Translations under genes and position numbers: made by a program
Shown here: positions 27,001 to 35,831 of the stretch, piece after piece
Numbering within the stretch: the stretch's first letter is position 1
Layout: each line of letters starts with the position of its first letter
Notes under the pieces: model-generated
What the model was told of the DNA's origin: nothing
What the model saw: only the letters and a program-made list of their open reading frames with translations
Databases searched by the model: none
Assembly (NCBI GenBank): GCA_961205875.1
Contig: OY540822.1
Location: 11,658,501-11,722,500, forward strand
Direction of reading: 5' to 3'
Length of the DNA stretch: 64,000 nucleotides
Source: Sialis fuliginosa
Lineage: Eukaryota; Arthropoda; Insecta; Megaloptera; Sialidae

Positions 27001-29924
27001 TATATGGAAGCTTGTGAGGTCGAACACACGCCTCTTAGAATACCCGATGCATGTGTCAGGTGAATAGTCCGTCAAATAAAAAAAATCGATTCGATTTTCT
27101 AGTTTTTTGGGTTCCGTAGAAAACTAGAAAGTAGAGGTGTACCGGAATTCCTGTTAGAATTTTTAAATATAAATACATAGATTATTATCTTAAATTAATA
27201 TAACATTGTTCTATATGGTATTTCTTAAAGAAAATACATTAAATTATAAAAATTGTGTTTTCTACATATTCTGCAATTTTTTCAGTTTCGTAAAACTATC
27301 TTTTAGCTATAATTTTGTTAAATTATTTGTATAGCAGACGTTCTTTTCGATCGAATGTAATTACATGTATAGTGTCAATAATAATAATATAAAAATAATA
27401 ATAATATAATAGTAGTAACGTTAAAATATTCACTTTAATCGTGAATTCCGGTACACCCTTATAGTTTCGCTCTGTCTGTCCGTCCGTTTATTTATGTCAC
27501 AGCTCTCCGAACAGATATACCTATTAAGTTGAAATTTGGTATACGGGCGTAGTCTGATGACCCAAAAACAGAAATTATAAGATTTTTGAAAAATACTGAA
27601 TAGTATACTCAATTTTTTAAATTTTTTTTAAAAACTAATTCTTTATAATACGTGAAATTAAAGAATTTACTCTATTTTATTTTAGTTGTACTTTGACAAA
27701 TGGAACTCAACTTGAAGAAGGCGATTTTGTAGTTCTTCAAGATGAACATGTACCACAATCTTCTGATATTGTTTTTATAATTGAAGCGAAGAAATGTAAT
27801 ACAGATTTATCAATCAATAAACATATGTCTACATTAACTTCATTATTACATAAGGAATTATCAAATGTCAATTTAACAAATAATAGGTAAGTCTTGAGGC
27901 TTCCGCAGTGATCTTGGCTTCTGGCTGTAAGCCGCGTCTTCAGGGCTCTTCTAAAAGAGCCCTAAAGATATCCACTACAACGTTGGCCGATAACACAACC
28001 AAATCGACGCGGTTTACATCCAGAAGTCAAGAACCAAATAATAAGTAACTTTCAAATTTTTTCTTTGTTTATAGTATGACAAAGTCGGGTAATTTATGTG
28101 ATATTTTATAGGTACGCTGTCGTAATTTTTGGAGGTTCTGATGTTTTTAATGAACCAAGAAACATTGTTTTCAACAATGATGTTTTTACTAACCATCAAC
28201 AAATTCCGCAGTACTTTGAAAATATCCCAGTCGGTATGTGAATGGCATTCTTACAACATAGTATTGTTTTCTAAATACATTTTATTTTAGGAAATGGTAC
28301 TTCAGATATTTTCCAAGCACTAAGTTACGCGTCTAAGTTAATTTTCAGGCCCGGAGTATCAAAAACATTCATTGCATTCCCTTGTACTGAATGCGACCCT
28401 GATAATATGAAGGTATGTAATATGTTTTTATATCTACACTCAAAAAAATTAAAAGATAATTTAAAAAAAGCTATTTTTTTACAAATTTTCAAACAGTTAT
28501 ATCTCTGCGAAAAATGATTGCATTTGTATGATCTAAAGCCCGTTCGTAAGCTTATACTTTCTAGTTTTTGAATCAGAAGCACAATAATTTTTATCTTCTC
28601 CTTCCGTTCTGTACCAAGGGTTAATTAAAAGAGTTTGAAAAATTATCCCTTAATTTTTTATAATCGTACGGAGATGAAAAAAAGGAATATTCAAGAGAAA
28701 AGAACAAGCTTTCGAAAGTTTTCATTGAATTTCTAGTAAAAAAAAATGTCACCCCATATACGCTTTCAAAGTTTATAAAAAATTCAGGGATACTTTTTCG
28801 AACTCTTTTAACTCTTGGCAGGGGATGATAAAAAATATTAAGCTTTTGATTCAAAAACTAGAAAATACAAAGCTTACGAATGAGATTTGGGTTATGCAAA
28901 TCCAATCATTTTTCGCAGAGATATAACTGTTTGAAAATTTGTTAAATTCAGTTTTTTAAATTATCCTTTAATTTTTTTTAAGAGTGTATATTATTATGTA
29001 ATTAAAAATATTTGATGTAATAACGAAATTTTAATTTTTAGCTGGATTATAATGTTATGCATCAATTGTTAAGAGAAAATGATATTACTCTACATATTTT
29101 GATGAATAATGAATTTGTTCTTCCAAAAACAAGAGATATTAAGAAATTCTACGGTAAATTAAAATGTTTTTATAAATATAAAATATATATTAATTTTATT
29201 ATATATTCTAGGTATTGATAGCAATACATCTTTCACAAATAAAGATGTGAAAGAGTTAAAGGGTGATCTTAATTTAAGAAAGCAAGTGAAATTACCTAAA
29301 TCATTTTTAGGATATTGTATTCCATTGGCGATAGAAACTAACGGTAAGAAAAAATAAATATTTAAAAGGATTACAAAATAAATTTATTTTCTAACCAATT
29401 AAGTTCATTTTGCAATGTTGGCATTCAATGTTATGCATTTTTTAAATTAGTGTGTCAGCAAGAATTTTAACAATTGTAACGAAAAAGAAAACAATAATTA
29501 AATTGCAAGATTGTCTTTGGATTTTATCCAAATATTTTATAAAAAAAACATTTTTGTTTACAAATAAATCAAATAACTATAATGTTATAGGATCTGTGTT
29601 CAGTGCGAAGAAATTGGATCTAGAAAAGAAGAAACCAGGCGTAATCAAGAAGTTTTTAACGGTGTTCGCGAAACGTGTTAGTGCATCAGCGGTACCAAAC
29701 AAATGTCAAATGTGTGAGTGTACAGCAGTTAACTCTGGGACGTCCTTTATGGAATGTTTCCCATGTGATTACCCTAATACGGTGTACATAGACTATGTAT
29801 GTATATATTTTATATATTTAATAATTTGTTTAGAACTGCTGATAAAGGATATTATTTTTTGCAGGGATTTAACGATGATGACAGTTTTTCGAACTACCTT
29901 CATTCGACATTCGAAGAAGATTGA
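76..29924 (+). CDS. apolpp: Apolipophorin II/I precursor-type large lipid transfer protein (5' partial, 53 exons in window)
   Basis: Structural apolipoprotein of the insect haemolymph lipoprotein, expected to be secreted by fat body and to carry diacylglycerol, sterols and hydrocarbons between tissues. I joined 53 exons with GT..AG borders. They form one uninterrupted frame of about 3,798 codons ending in TGA at 29922-29924, and every junction keeps phase. The order is: end of the vitellogenin/LPD_N module, DUF1943/DUF1081-like region, long beta-sheet region, helical region, VWFD, and Cys-bearing C-terminal domain. The signal peptide and roughly the first 350-400 residues lie upstream of the window. 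Exon coordinates are given in the segment entries. The predicted full length (about 4,150) exceeds the usual 3,300-3,400 of apolipophorins and approaches the lipid-transfer-particle apoprotein (apoLTP). The C-terminal motifs and linkage to projectin favour apolipophorin. Family assignment is firm; the choice of paralogue is not. Confidence 0.85.
230..555. mobile_element. MITE family A, copy 1 (intron of apolpp)
   Basis: Perfect terminal inverted repeats of about 34 bases, starting TATACAGTGTATTCCAAGTT and ending with its complement, with a TA-type target consistent with Tc1/mariner-like MITEs. Internal halves are also partly complementary (GGCGGCATTT against AAATGCCGCC). No coding capacity. 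Further copies lie at 5656 and 30865. Confidence 0.85.
561..623. mobile_element. Solo terminal repeat of MITE family M
   Basis: Matches one end of the full element at 22648-23036, including TGCACTTTGTACACTCGAAC. It lies only 5 bases after MITE A copy 1, suggesting that A landed in or beside an older M copy. Confidence 0.6.
1341..1757. mobile_element. MITE family K, copy 1 (intron of apolpp)
   Basis: Starts TACACTC..AAAAAAATT and ends in the complement ..GAGTGTATTT. It shares long stretches (for example GCATTTTCAAGAGAAAAGAA) with the element at 28435-28989. The small ORFs inside it are incidental. Confidence 0.65.
2342..2565. mobile_element. Degenerate copy of MITE family S
   Basis: Inverted ends around ACAGTAGTCTTACG and ACAGTAAGACTCCG, with internal match (ATGTTCCACAG, AATCGCATAAAA) to the fuller element at 49681-50113. 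Lies in an apolpp intron. Confidence 0.45.
2858..3356. mobile_element. MITE family B, copy 1
   Basis: Left end AAGGTAGTGGCACCAGTCTT; right end is the degraded complement (GGCCATAATTGGTGCC). About 500 bases, non-coding. The family recurs at 4708, 16251, 18526 and 38296. Confidence 0.75.
4708..5100. mobile_element. MITE family B, copy 2
   Basis: Both ends intact: AAAGTACTGGCACCAGTCTT and CCAAGACTGGTGCCAGTAT. It ends only 60 bases before the exon at 5161, so it lies in the branch-point neighbourhood of that intron. Confidence 0.8.
5585..6162 (-). mobile_element. Family Q repeat tail (inverted), split by MITE A copy 2
   Basis: Flanks at 5585-5655 and 6044-6162 are together the reverse complement of 40090-40260 (CTGTCTGTTTGTCTGTCCG stretch, AATTCATAGATATGTT, GTGACGATAATAGTAAATC). 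The MITE sits at the point where the family Q copy is continuous. Family Q resembles the widespread insect repeat tails that end in CCCGCGAC..CTAGCT. Confidence 0.65.
5656..6043. mobile_element. MITE family A, copy 2
   Basis: Same 34-base terminal inverted repeats as copy 1 and a nearly continuous internal match, slightly longer (388 bases). Inserted inside a family Q repeat at a TA-rich site. Confidence 0.85.
6174..6632. mobile_element. Palindromic element G
   Basis: Two arms of about 200 bases fold on each other. Ends are AAAGGACCCCGCA and TGCGGGGTCCTTT; inner arms share CTCCATATTGCGTATTTTTG and CGTTACTCGTGATAGAACTA with their complements. It ends 24 bases before the exon at 6656, so its arm includes the region where a branch point is expected. 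No coding capacity. Confidence 0.8.
8511..8905. repeat. Dispersed repeat J, copy 1
   Basis: Long match to 62930-63200 (AAAAATATCGATTTTTGC, CACTTTGAACAAAAAATCGC, GATACGTTTTCCG, AAAACGTGGTTTCGATAAAA). Non-coding, in an apolpp intron. Confidence 0.7.
10139..10372. mobile_element. MITE family C, copy 1
   Basis: Terminal inverted repeat TTGAAGTGAAACTTC at 10151-10165 and its complement at 10356-10370. Interior shares ACGCATAACCGACGTAAAGT with the copy at 39575. A single end of the same family lies at 15098-15160. Confidence 0.75.
10704..11028. mobile_element. Inverted-repeat element H, copy 1
   Basis: Ends AAGTAAAGAATCGCCTATAT and its complement. Inside, a second inverted pair carries TTCGATTCACAGAATC..CGTC, and on the other arm GACGAAGATTCTGTGAATCGAAAGC. 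A related element lies at 41069-41310. The hairpin followed by CGAAAG recalls Penelope-like element ends. Confidence 0.65.
11060..11400 (+). repeat. Two diverged units of the ~170-bp satellite-like repeat
   Basis: GTAGGATCGCGCCA..GAGATATTA, GGGGAAG..GGTCGCGACG and AGTGTAAGCTATATTTA recur at about 160-base spacing. They match the array at 31980-32680. Located in the apolpp intron before the 11543 exon. Confidence 0.7.
15098..15160. mobile_element. Solo end of MITE family C
   Basis: GCGCACGGTTGAAGTGAAAC matches the left end of the 39575 copy; no right end follows. Confidence 0.6.
15165..15364 (-). mobile_element. Partial, inverted copy of element E
   Basis: Reverse complement of the left half of 27135-27459 (AACAATGTTATATTAATTTA, ATAATCTATGTATTTATAT, GAATTCCGG end). 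Truncated on one side; it directly follows the solo family C end. Confidence 0.65.
16251..16400. mobile_element. MITE family B, copy 3 (truncated)
   Basis: Left end AAGGTACTGGCATCAGTCTT and the first 140 bases match the other copies; no right end is found. Confidence 0.65.
18526..18992. mobile_element. MITE family B, copy 4
   Basis: Left end AAGATACTGGCACCAGTCTT, right end CCAAGACTGGTTCCAATACC, about 467 bases, in the 18283-19154 intron of apolpp. Confidence 0.75.
20122..20595. mobile_element. Element D (GGGTTCCGTAG ends), copy 1
   Basis: Starts TAGGGTTCCGTAGAAAACT and ends CTACGGAACCCTA, an inverted pair, followed by CGCGCTTGGCCGTTTTT. It contains TTTCGCTCTGT and TGTCTGTCTGTCCGTG tracts. 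Similar repeats are common in many insect genomes. In the intron before the 20648 exon. Confidence 0.65.
21147..21893. mobile_element. 747-bp foldback (near-perfect palindrome) element F
   Basis: Left arm CTACGTCTTATTTTCTTGTA and right arm TACAAGAAAATAAGACGTAG pair. Matching continues almost to the centre near 21520 (TCAAAATCTATATAATGACA on both strands). The two strands encode nearly the same incidental 62-residue peptide, as a palindrome requires. Lies in the 20820-22187 intron. No transposase. Confidence 0.85.
22648..23036. mobile_element. MITE family M, full copy
   Basis: Terminal inverted repeats of about 40 bases: ACTTTGTACACTCGAAC..AATACTTTGCAC on the left and its complement at 22976-23015, with a further outer match ending near 23036. 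In the 22586-23085 intron; its right end is about 50 bases from the next acceptor. Confidence 0.8.
23575..23887. mobile_element. MITE L with ~45-base inverted ends
   Basis: Ends TGTCCGGTATTATAAAGGA and TCCTTTATAATACCGGACA, each followed inward by a TAGCTAGCAAA motif, then AAACTTATATGACAGTT against its complement. Non-coding, in the 23321-24140 intron. Confidence 0.8.
25866..27059 (+). other. apolpp: apolpp segment: von Willebrand factor type D domain
   Basis: Exons 25866-26077, 26370-26529 and 26696-27059, starting near in-window residue 3,236. The VWFD hallmarks are visible: GPQHFVTFDGRHYKFSGEC at the start, the mid-domain Cys pair, and WGTMDNEPGNDMMTSTG, the GLCG/N-x-E-x-x-x-D-type loop. 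A C8-like Cys cluster follows (CEAF, AACFS, MCHY, YCVAVAAYMEAC, DACV). The first exon would hit a stop at 26086 if its GTTAGT donor at 26078 were not used, which fixes that splice. Confidence 0.9.
27108..27600. mobile_element. Element D copy 2, interrupted by element E
   Basis: GGGTTCCGTAGAAAACTAG at 27109-27127 continues as CCCTTATAGTTTCGCTCTGT at 27456. In copy 1 at 20122 these two parts are contiguous. The tail keeps TTTGGTATACGGGCGTAG. In the 27060-27685 intron. Confidence 0.65.
27135..27459. mobile_element. Element E, full copy (nested in D)
   Basis: Terminal inverted repeats AGGTGTACCGGAATTC and GAATTCCGGTACACCCT. A partial inverted copy lies at 15165-15364. About 325 bases, non-coding. 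Confidence 0.8.
27893..28034. mobile_element. Penelope-like remnant T, copy 1, at an exon-intron junction
   Basis: Inverted ends (CTTGAGGCTTCCGCAG.., ..CCAGAAGTCAAG) and ACGTTGGCCGATAACACAAC match the element at 43583. It is bounded by 16-base direct repeats at 27877-27892 and 28035-28050 (14 of 16 identical). The left one covers the last 10 exon bases and GTAAGT donor of the 27686-27886 exon. Confidence 0.7.
28435..28989. mobile_element. MITE family K, copy 2
   Basis: Ends TACACTCAAAAAAATTAAAA and its complement near 28960-28989; the arms are complementary through much of their length. In the 28413-29041 intron. Confidence 0.75.
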
Positions 29925-30055
29925 TTTTTGTTGTAATAATTAATAATAATTAATATGCATGAGTGAAAATGCTTGTATTAAAATTTTAAGAAACTAGTTT
30001 TAACCTTATTAATTTATTTGTTATATTTTGTTATGTTAGTTATTGTAAATCAAAA

Positions 30056-30061
30056 AATAAA
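30056..30061 (+). promoter_or_regulatory. apolpp: Poly(A) signal of apolpp
   Basis: AATAAA 132 bases after the stop codon, in a T-rich tract typical of an insect 3' UTR. It is the first canonical hexamer on this strand after the stop, so transcript 3' ends are expected about 15-30 bases further on. Confidence 0.6.
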
Positions 30062-30309
30062 TACACATATTTTTAACCACTGGGTTAATAAGATTTAATT
30101 TAATAAATTTTGCAATTGTATTATGACTAGTACCGATTTTTTTCTCCTATACGAATTAATTTGTCAAAAAGAAACAACAATACAATCAGAACGGTTTGAA
30201 TTAGAAAAATTTATTTAATTTATTTTAATTAATTAGACACACATACACTGTACACTAAGAGTGTGTATAAGAAAGTTCCGTGACACTCATTACATATGTT
30301 TTTTTTTTT

Positions 30310-31312
30310 ATATACAGAGTGAGTCATATCAGGTGGAACGAACTTGAACAGTTGATCGAGAAAAATATTTCAAACAAAAAAGTTCATATGAACATCTGTC
30401 CGGAAACTTTTCGTGAGTAAGAGATTTTACCTTAAATTAGTTTTTATTTAACCCATACAGTAATGAAACTTTTCTTATTTTTAATCCTTGAACAAGAATA
30501 TAAATTTATTTCGTGTAATTTGAAGCATTAGTATTAGGTATATTTCTACAGCACCATCTTTACTGTTATATTTATCGTAAACTGTAGATCTTTTGACAAA
30601 TTCAAAAAGTATATTTTTTATCATATGACCTTATAAAATTGCCAAACACGAGAAAAATTTAAAAATAAAAATATACTTGATAAAAATCAAAGTGCTCATT
30701 GGCCACATACACCCCTGGTCTAAATAATCATTGGTTGATACTGGAAATCGATAACACATATTAATATAACACAATGGGTTCTCCAGACATTAAATAAAAA
30801 CTAATTTTAGGTAAAATCTTTGGGGGTATGTTGCGCCTTCACGAAGAATTTCCAGATATATGTTTATACAGTGTATTCCAAGTTAAGACATAGGAAATTT
30901 AACATGGGGACAATTAGAAATTTTGTAGTAACCTTTGGTCAAATTTAACGATTGGTGCATTCTGAAATTCCACCTTGAAACTAACTGATAAATTTTAAAT
31001 TAATCAACAGTATTTTGTTTTCAACTTTAATGAAATTAAAGTAAGCATCCTAGATAAAATTATAATAATATTTTTTGGCAGATATAAATTTGAAAACAAA
31101 ATATTAAATTTTGTGGCGGCATTTCAAAATGCACCAATCACACATCGTTAAATTTGATTAAAGGTTACTACAACACTTCTAATTGCCCTCTTGTTAAATT
31201 TCATATGTCTTAATCAACTTGGAATACACTGTATAAAGTTTTTTGTTTAAAATATTTTTTTCAATCAACTGATTAAGTTTGTTCCGAGTTTGATATGATT
31301 CACCCTGTATAT
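30310..31312. mobile_element. Inverted-repeat element N, interrupted by MITE A copy 3
   Basis: Ends ATATACAGAGTGAGTCATAT and TGATATGATTCACCCTGTAT, with inner arms also pairing (TTGATCGAGAAAAATATTTC with its complement near 31245). Internal similarity (CACCCCTGGTCTAAATAA) to an inverted, degraded piece at 48360-48430. Confidence 0.7.
30865..31235. mobile_element. MITE family A, copy 3 (nested in N)
   Basis: TATACAGTGTATTCCAAGTT to its complement, 371 bases, same interior as copies 1 and 2. Inserted inside element N. Confidence 0.85.
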
Positions 31313-31979
31313 CAAAATTGATATTTTTTTTAGATCGAATGTTACAGTAATAATCAATTTTATTTGTTTGTTCTAATTACAATTTCAGCGGATATCGTAA
31401 TTTGAAAGTTTAGCGTTCCGTCTTGCTCTATCACTTTAAAACTTAACTGCTTCATTTTTCACACGCCTTTGCCAAAATGCTAAAAGATACGATCGTTACT
31501 GCTCAATTTTATAATGCAAACAAATTTGCAGTCTCTTGGCAAACCAATTAAAAATACAGTCACGAAAAATTACTTTATTCTATTTTAGAATATTCCATTA
31601 ACAAAAAATTATTTTTAGTTGTCTGTACAAGAAACTAAAAGAGAATTGAAAAATAGTACTTACGTGTATATTGAGACAATGATTTTTAATATGAGCTCAT
31701 TTAAAATTATTTTGGCAAATATTGACCCTGTTAAAAATACATTAAAATGCGGTCCTGATATCACATACAAATAAATTATTGGCGACAGCAAACATTTTAT
31801 TTAGAGGCAATTTCTAAAGCGTGGGATTTACTGAAATTTGTTAACTTCTTTTTGAATCCGGAAATTATTAAAATATTATTTACATTACAGTAATTTCAAC
31901 TAGGTAAGGTTAAATATTTTTTACGAGCAATTTGTTCAGAATTGTTTTGCACGTATTGTGGGGCTAACTTCATAAAGGT

Positions 31980-32680
31980 GAATAATAAAAAAAATGAATC
32001 TGTAGTATCGCACCAAACTGAGTTATAAATTATTATTCAACTTAATGTTACATTATCTATTTATCTATTTTAATTTGTTTATTATAGGGGAAGAAAGGGG
32101 TTGCGACGCTCTTAGGGGAAGTAATAGATTTAAAGAAAAAGGTGTAAGCTATAATATAAAAAAATTGAGTCTGTAGGATCGCGCCAAGCTGAGTTATTAA
32201 TTATTGAAGTTAATACATATTACGTTATCGATTTATCTATTTTAATTTGTTTATAATAGGGGAAGAAAGGGGTCGCGACGCTCTTAGGGCAAGTAATAGA
32301 TTTAAAGAGAAAGGTATAAGCGATAATATAAAAAAATTGAGTCTGTAGGATCGCGCCAAGCTGAGTTATTAATTATTGAAGTTAATACATATTACGTTAT
32401 CGATTTATCTATTTTAATTTGTTTATTATAAGGGAAGAAAGGGGTCGCGACGCTCTTAGGGCAAGCAATCGATTTAAAGAGAAAGGTATAAGCGATAATA
32501 TAAAAAAATTGAGTCTGTAGGATCGCGCCAAGCTGAGTTATTAATTATTGTAGTTAATGTTAGGTTATCGTTTTATATATTTTAATTTGTTTATTATAGG
32601 GGAAGAAAGCGTTCGCGATGCGTAATAGATTTAAAGAGAAAGGTGTAAGCTTTAATTTAAAAAAATTGAATCTGATTTAT
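31980..32680 (+). repeat. Tandem array, about four units of ~172 bp
   Basis: GTCTGTAGGATCGCGCCAAG begins units near 31996, 32168, 32339 and 32511, giving a period of 171-172. Each unit contains GGGGAAGAAAG, GGTCGCGACGCTCTTAGGG and TTTAAAGAGAAAGGT. The outer units are more diverged than the inner two. No coding potential. Confidence 0.85.
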
Positions 32681-33892
32681 ATGATAAATTAAAATTTATA
32701 GATAAAAATGCTGAACCGAAGCAAAAATGTTTATTTTATTATGGAAATTGTATTCAAACAGATTTTTTCAAACGAAATAATCTGTATATTTTTAATTTTG
32801 TAGGTATCAATTCTTTAGAAAGCTCTTTCCGAGATCAAATTATATTAATATATTTATTAAATTTACTTTAAAAAGTTTTTGTTTGAGAATTATTTTACGG
32901 TTTAAAAATATTTAGATGTTCCGATAATTATGAATGGTTATCAAATAATATGTAGATAATATTATGAGTAATTTTGACGGTACTAGGTAAAATCTTCCTC
33001 CGTCAAAACTGAATATATTGTAAAACATTTTAACATTGACATAAATCAGTTCTGAAACTGGCAATAGCTATCGTCACACTTATACTTTGTTTAAATAATT
33101 AATGTCATTAGCAGATTGGCATTTGGCAAAGGGTACTACTCATTGTTCATTATAGACCTCTGAGAAACCTCTTGGGAGTTAATAGTATGTGTCAAATAAA
33201 AGTGATTCCAACTATTCGAACGTATTAGACAAATTCAAATTCTTTGGGTGTATATTTCAAAATTACTTAATCCTTGTAAAATGCTTTTAGGACATGTTCA
33301 TAATCGAAAAAAAAACCCGATGTATTATTTTTCAAAAATTGTCAATTTCCCATATGAAAATTCAACTGGTTTGTAATAAAATATCAAATTTGGTATTTTT
33401 TTGTTGCAGTTTTGTGGAATGTACAATATATTTAGAAGTAACAATTTAACAAAGTGTTAATTTGAAATATGATTAATAGAAAAAACAAAATATGTAAAAT
33501 AGTATGTTTATATAGGTCACTCTAAAAACAAAACATATCTTTAGCAAGTTTATTTCAGAATCTGAATCCTAAACCCACTAATTTTGCGTCATAGCCGCTC
33601 TAAGTATTTTTTTATCGTTAAATGTTAAAACTACATAATATCTATAGAATACTTTGATAAATGTAATTTTATATAAAATTTATTTCAGTTGCATTAAGAA
33701 ATGAGTTTTGGTATGTAGATAATTTTTTAATTTTAAGATTACATTAAAATATAAATTATATATACCAAAAAAATTTGGAACTGTCTATAAAATGTTGTTT
33801 TCACATAATTTTGATGAGATTTTTGAAATAGAATGTTATTTATACAGTGTAACTTCGATTTTAATGAAACAAAAAAAATCACATACATTATA

Positions 33893-34302
33893 TATATACA
33901 GTGTGCCCCAGGATAGATGTAACAACAAATGTTTGATGTAAAACTAAGGTATACCAAAAATAAGTCCTCTACAGGGTGTTTCATAAGCAAATTTCTAAAA
34001 ATATAGTTAATAAATTATTAATATATTATATTATAATAAATTAAGAAAATATTTTATTGTGAAGTAGGGTATAAAAACAACAATAGAGACACATTATTTA
34101 GTTGTTATTGACTATCTGTCAAACGTGACGTTGTCTTATTACATTTTTTCTAATTTTGAAAAATAAAGGTCCTTTATTATTGGTAATTTTCTCAACTTTG
34201 CTTTTGAAATACCCTGTAGAAGACCAAATCAACTAATTTTTGATATACGTTAGTTTTATGTCAAAATTCAATTTTTTTTTATTCCTGGGACACACTGTAT
34301 AT
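33893..34302. mobile_element. Inverted-repeat element O
   Basis: Ends ATATACAGTGTGCCCCAGGA and TCCTGGGACACACTGTATAT, with inner pairing of CTACAGGGTGTTTCA and its near-complement at about 34210. About 410 bases. Confidence 0.75.
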
Positions 34303-35831
34303 CCAAAATGAAATTTTGATTATGGATTAACATAATCAATAATGATGTTTTCTCAACCAATCCAGTTAAATATAAAAAAGAAAATTTTGATAATTGAGTT
34401 ATTGAAAAGAAATACCATCAAAATAAAAAACCGCATTTATGTTATTTAAAAAGAGGTGTTGATACTCTAATGTTACCTACTTGAAATAAATATATTAATA
34501 ATTCTGATAAGTAAAAAAATCGCCCACTGATTCTACAGAAATAAAGCCAATACAATAGAGCTTCGGTAACTCGAATTTTTAAAATTTTTTTACTGTTTTG
34601 TTTCTAAATATTTCTCTATTAAAAGATATAACAATACAAAAATAATCATTTTCACGAAGTTATACAGTTTTATTTGATTTTTCTTCTAAAATCTCTCCTT
34701 GTATAAAAATAATAAATCTGTGAAAATACCGAGAGTTAGTTGTTTCTGTCAGCATCTCAAAGTTGAACTGTGTTAGTTCTAAAGCCCACCGTTTCGTAGC
34801 GGTACAGTCGCGCTATTATACGCATGCTCCGCTCCGCTCTTTTTAACTGGCCGACTTATATGGACCGATGGAATAACTGACATGTGTATAAAATTACATA
34901 GCTTACTTTTCTCCTCTTCTAAAAATAAGGTCGCATATGGCTATTTTTAGACTAAGTATAAACTCTTACATATTAGATAACTTATTTTTGTTTTATAAGT
35001 TTCGCTCGCCAACAAAGGTAGATCCCACGCTTTTGGACGGACCATGGGAATTCTCATGGTTCTAACAGAGAAAAAGGGCCGCACTTACTTCCCCACTACA
35101 AATTTTAATACTTAAACTATTCCACATTTATACATTTTATAATATTTTTATACATAAGGAACCTTTACATAAAAAATGAAAATTATAGTAATATTTTTTT
35201 TAAATAAAAAAACTATATATATTTATAAGAAGAAAATGTTTCAAGGAAATGAATAAGTATTCAACTTTAAATAAAATAATAACGAACTGATACACCTCTG
35301 CAAAAGTTTCAGATGATACACATTGTTTCATTATACGGTTGATCCAAAAAAGAACTAATGTTATTGTTTGGTGTATAAATAAAAATGACCAATTGTTTAT
35401 TATATTCAGCAGTGAATCATCAATGGCAGTAAAACAGCAGTTGCAATACGTATGTTGACTGTAGAATATTTGTTATGAAAGAAGAAAAAGAAATGATTTC
35501 ACTCTGATACCTTCTTAATGCGTTTGTACTTAAGATGTGTAATAAAAACATGGCAATCGTAAATTTTATAAGTTTAAGTTTGATTTTTGTGATGGAAATA
35601 TGCAGAGAAAATATGGTATTTAATCAGGGTGACCAACAAATTTTTTCGAAAAAATTCAGCTATAGATATTTATAGTATCTTTTTTACTAAAATAAAAAAT
35701 CCATTTCTTTTTTTTGTAAGAAAAGAAATTTATATTTTACTTTTTGATTTAATACATACTTTGTAAGTCATTTGGTACAATATCTAATCACTCAAAAAAG
35801 TCCAGATTTTATAATTCAACCACTGTTTGTT

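Larger units (their letters stand above)
27686..29924 (+). other. apolpp: apolpp segment: C-terminal domain after VWFD (VWA-like fold plus CxxCxC tail)
   Basis: Exons 27686-27886, 28112-28233, 28291-28412, 29042-29153, 29212-29343, 29591-29796 and 29865-29924. Sequence marks are SSDIVFIIEAKKCN, NNRYAVVIFGG, a Gly-rich turn then FQALSYASKLIFRPG, TFIAFPCTECD and ITLHILMNNEF. Their order resembles the beta/alpha strands of a VWA domain without its metal site. The next part, KKFLTVFAKRVSASAVPNKC then CECTAVNSG and MECFPCDYP, matches the end of apolipophorins as I recall it. The last coding exon is 60 bases and ends in an acidic tail (STFEED). Confidence 0.8.
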
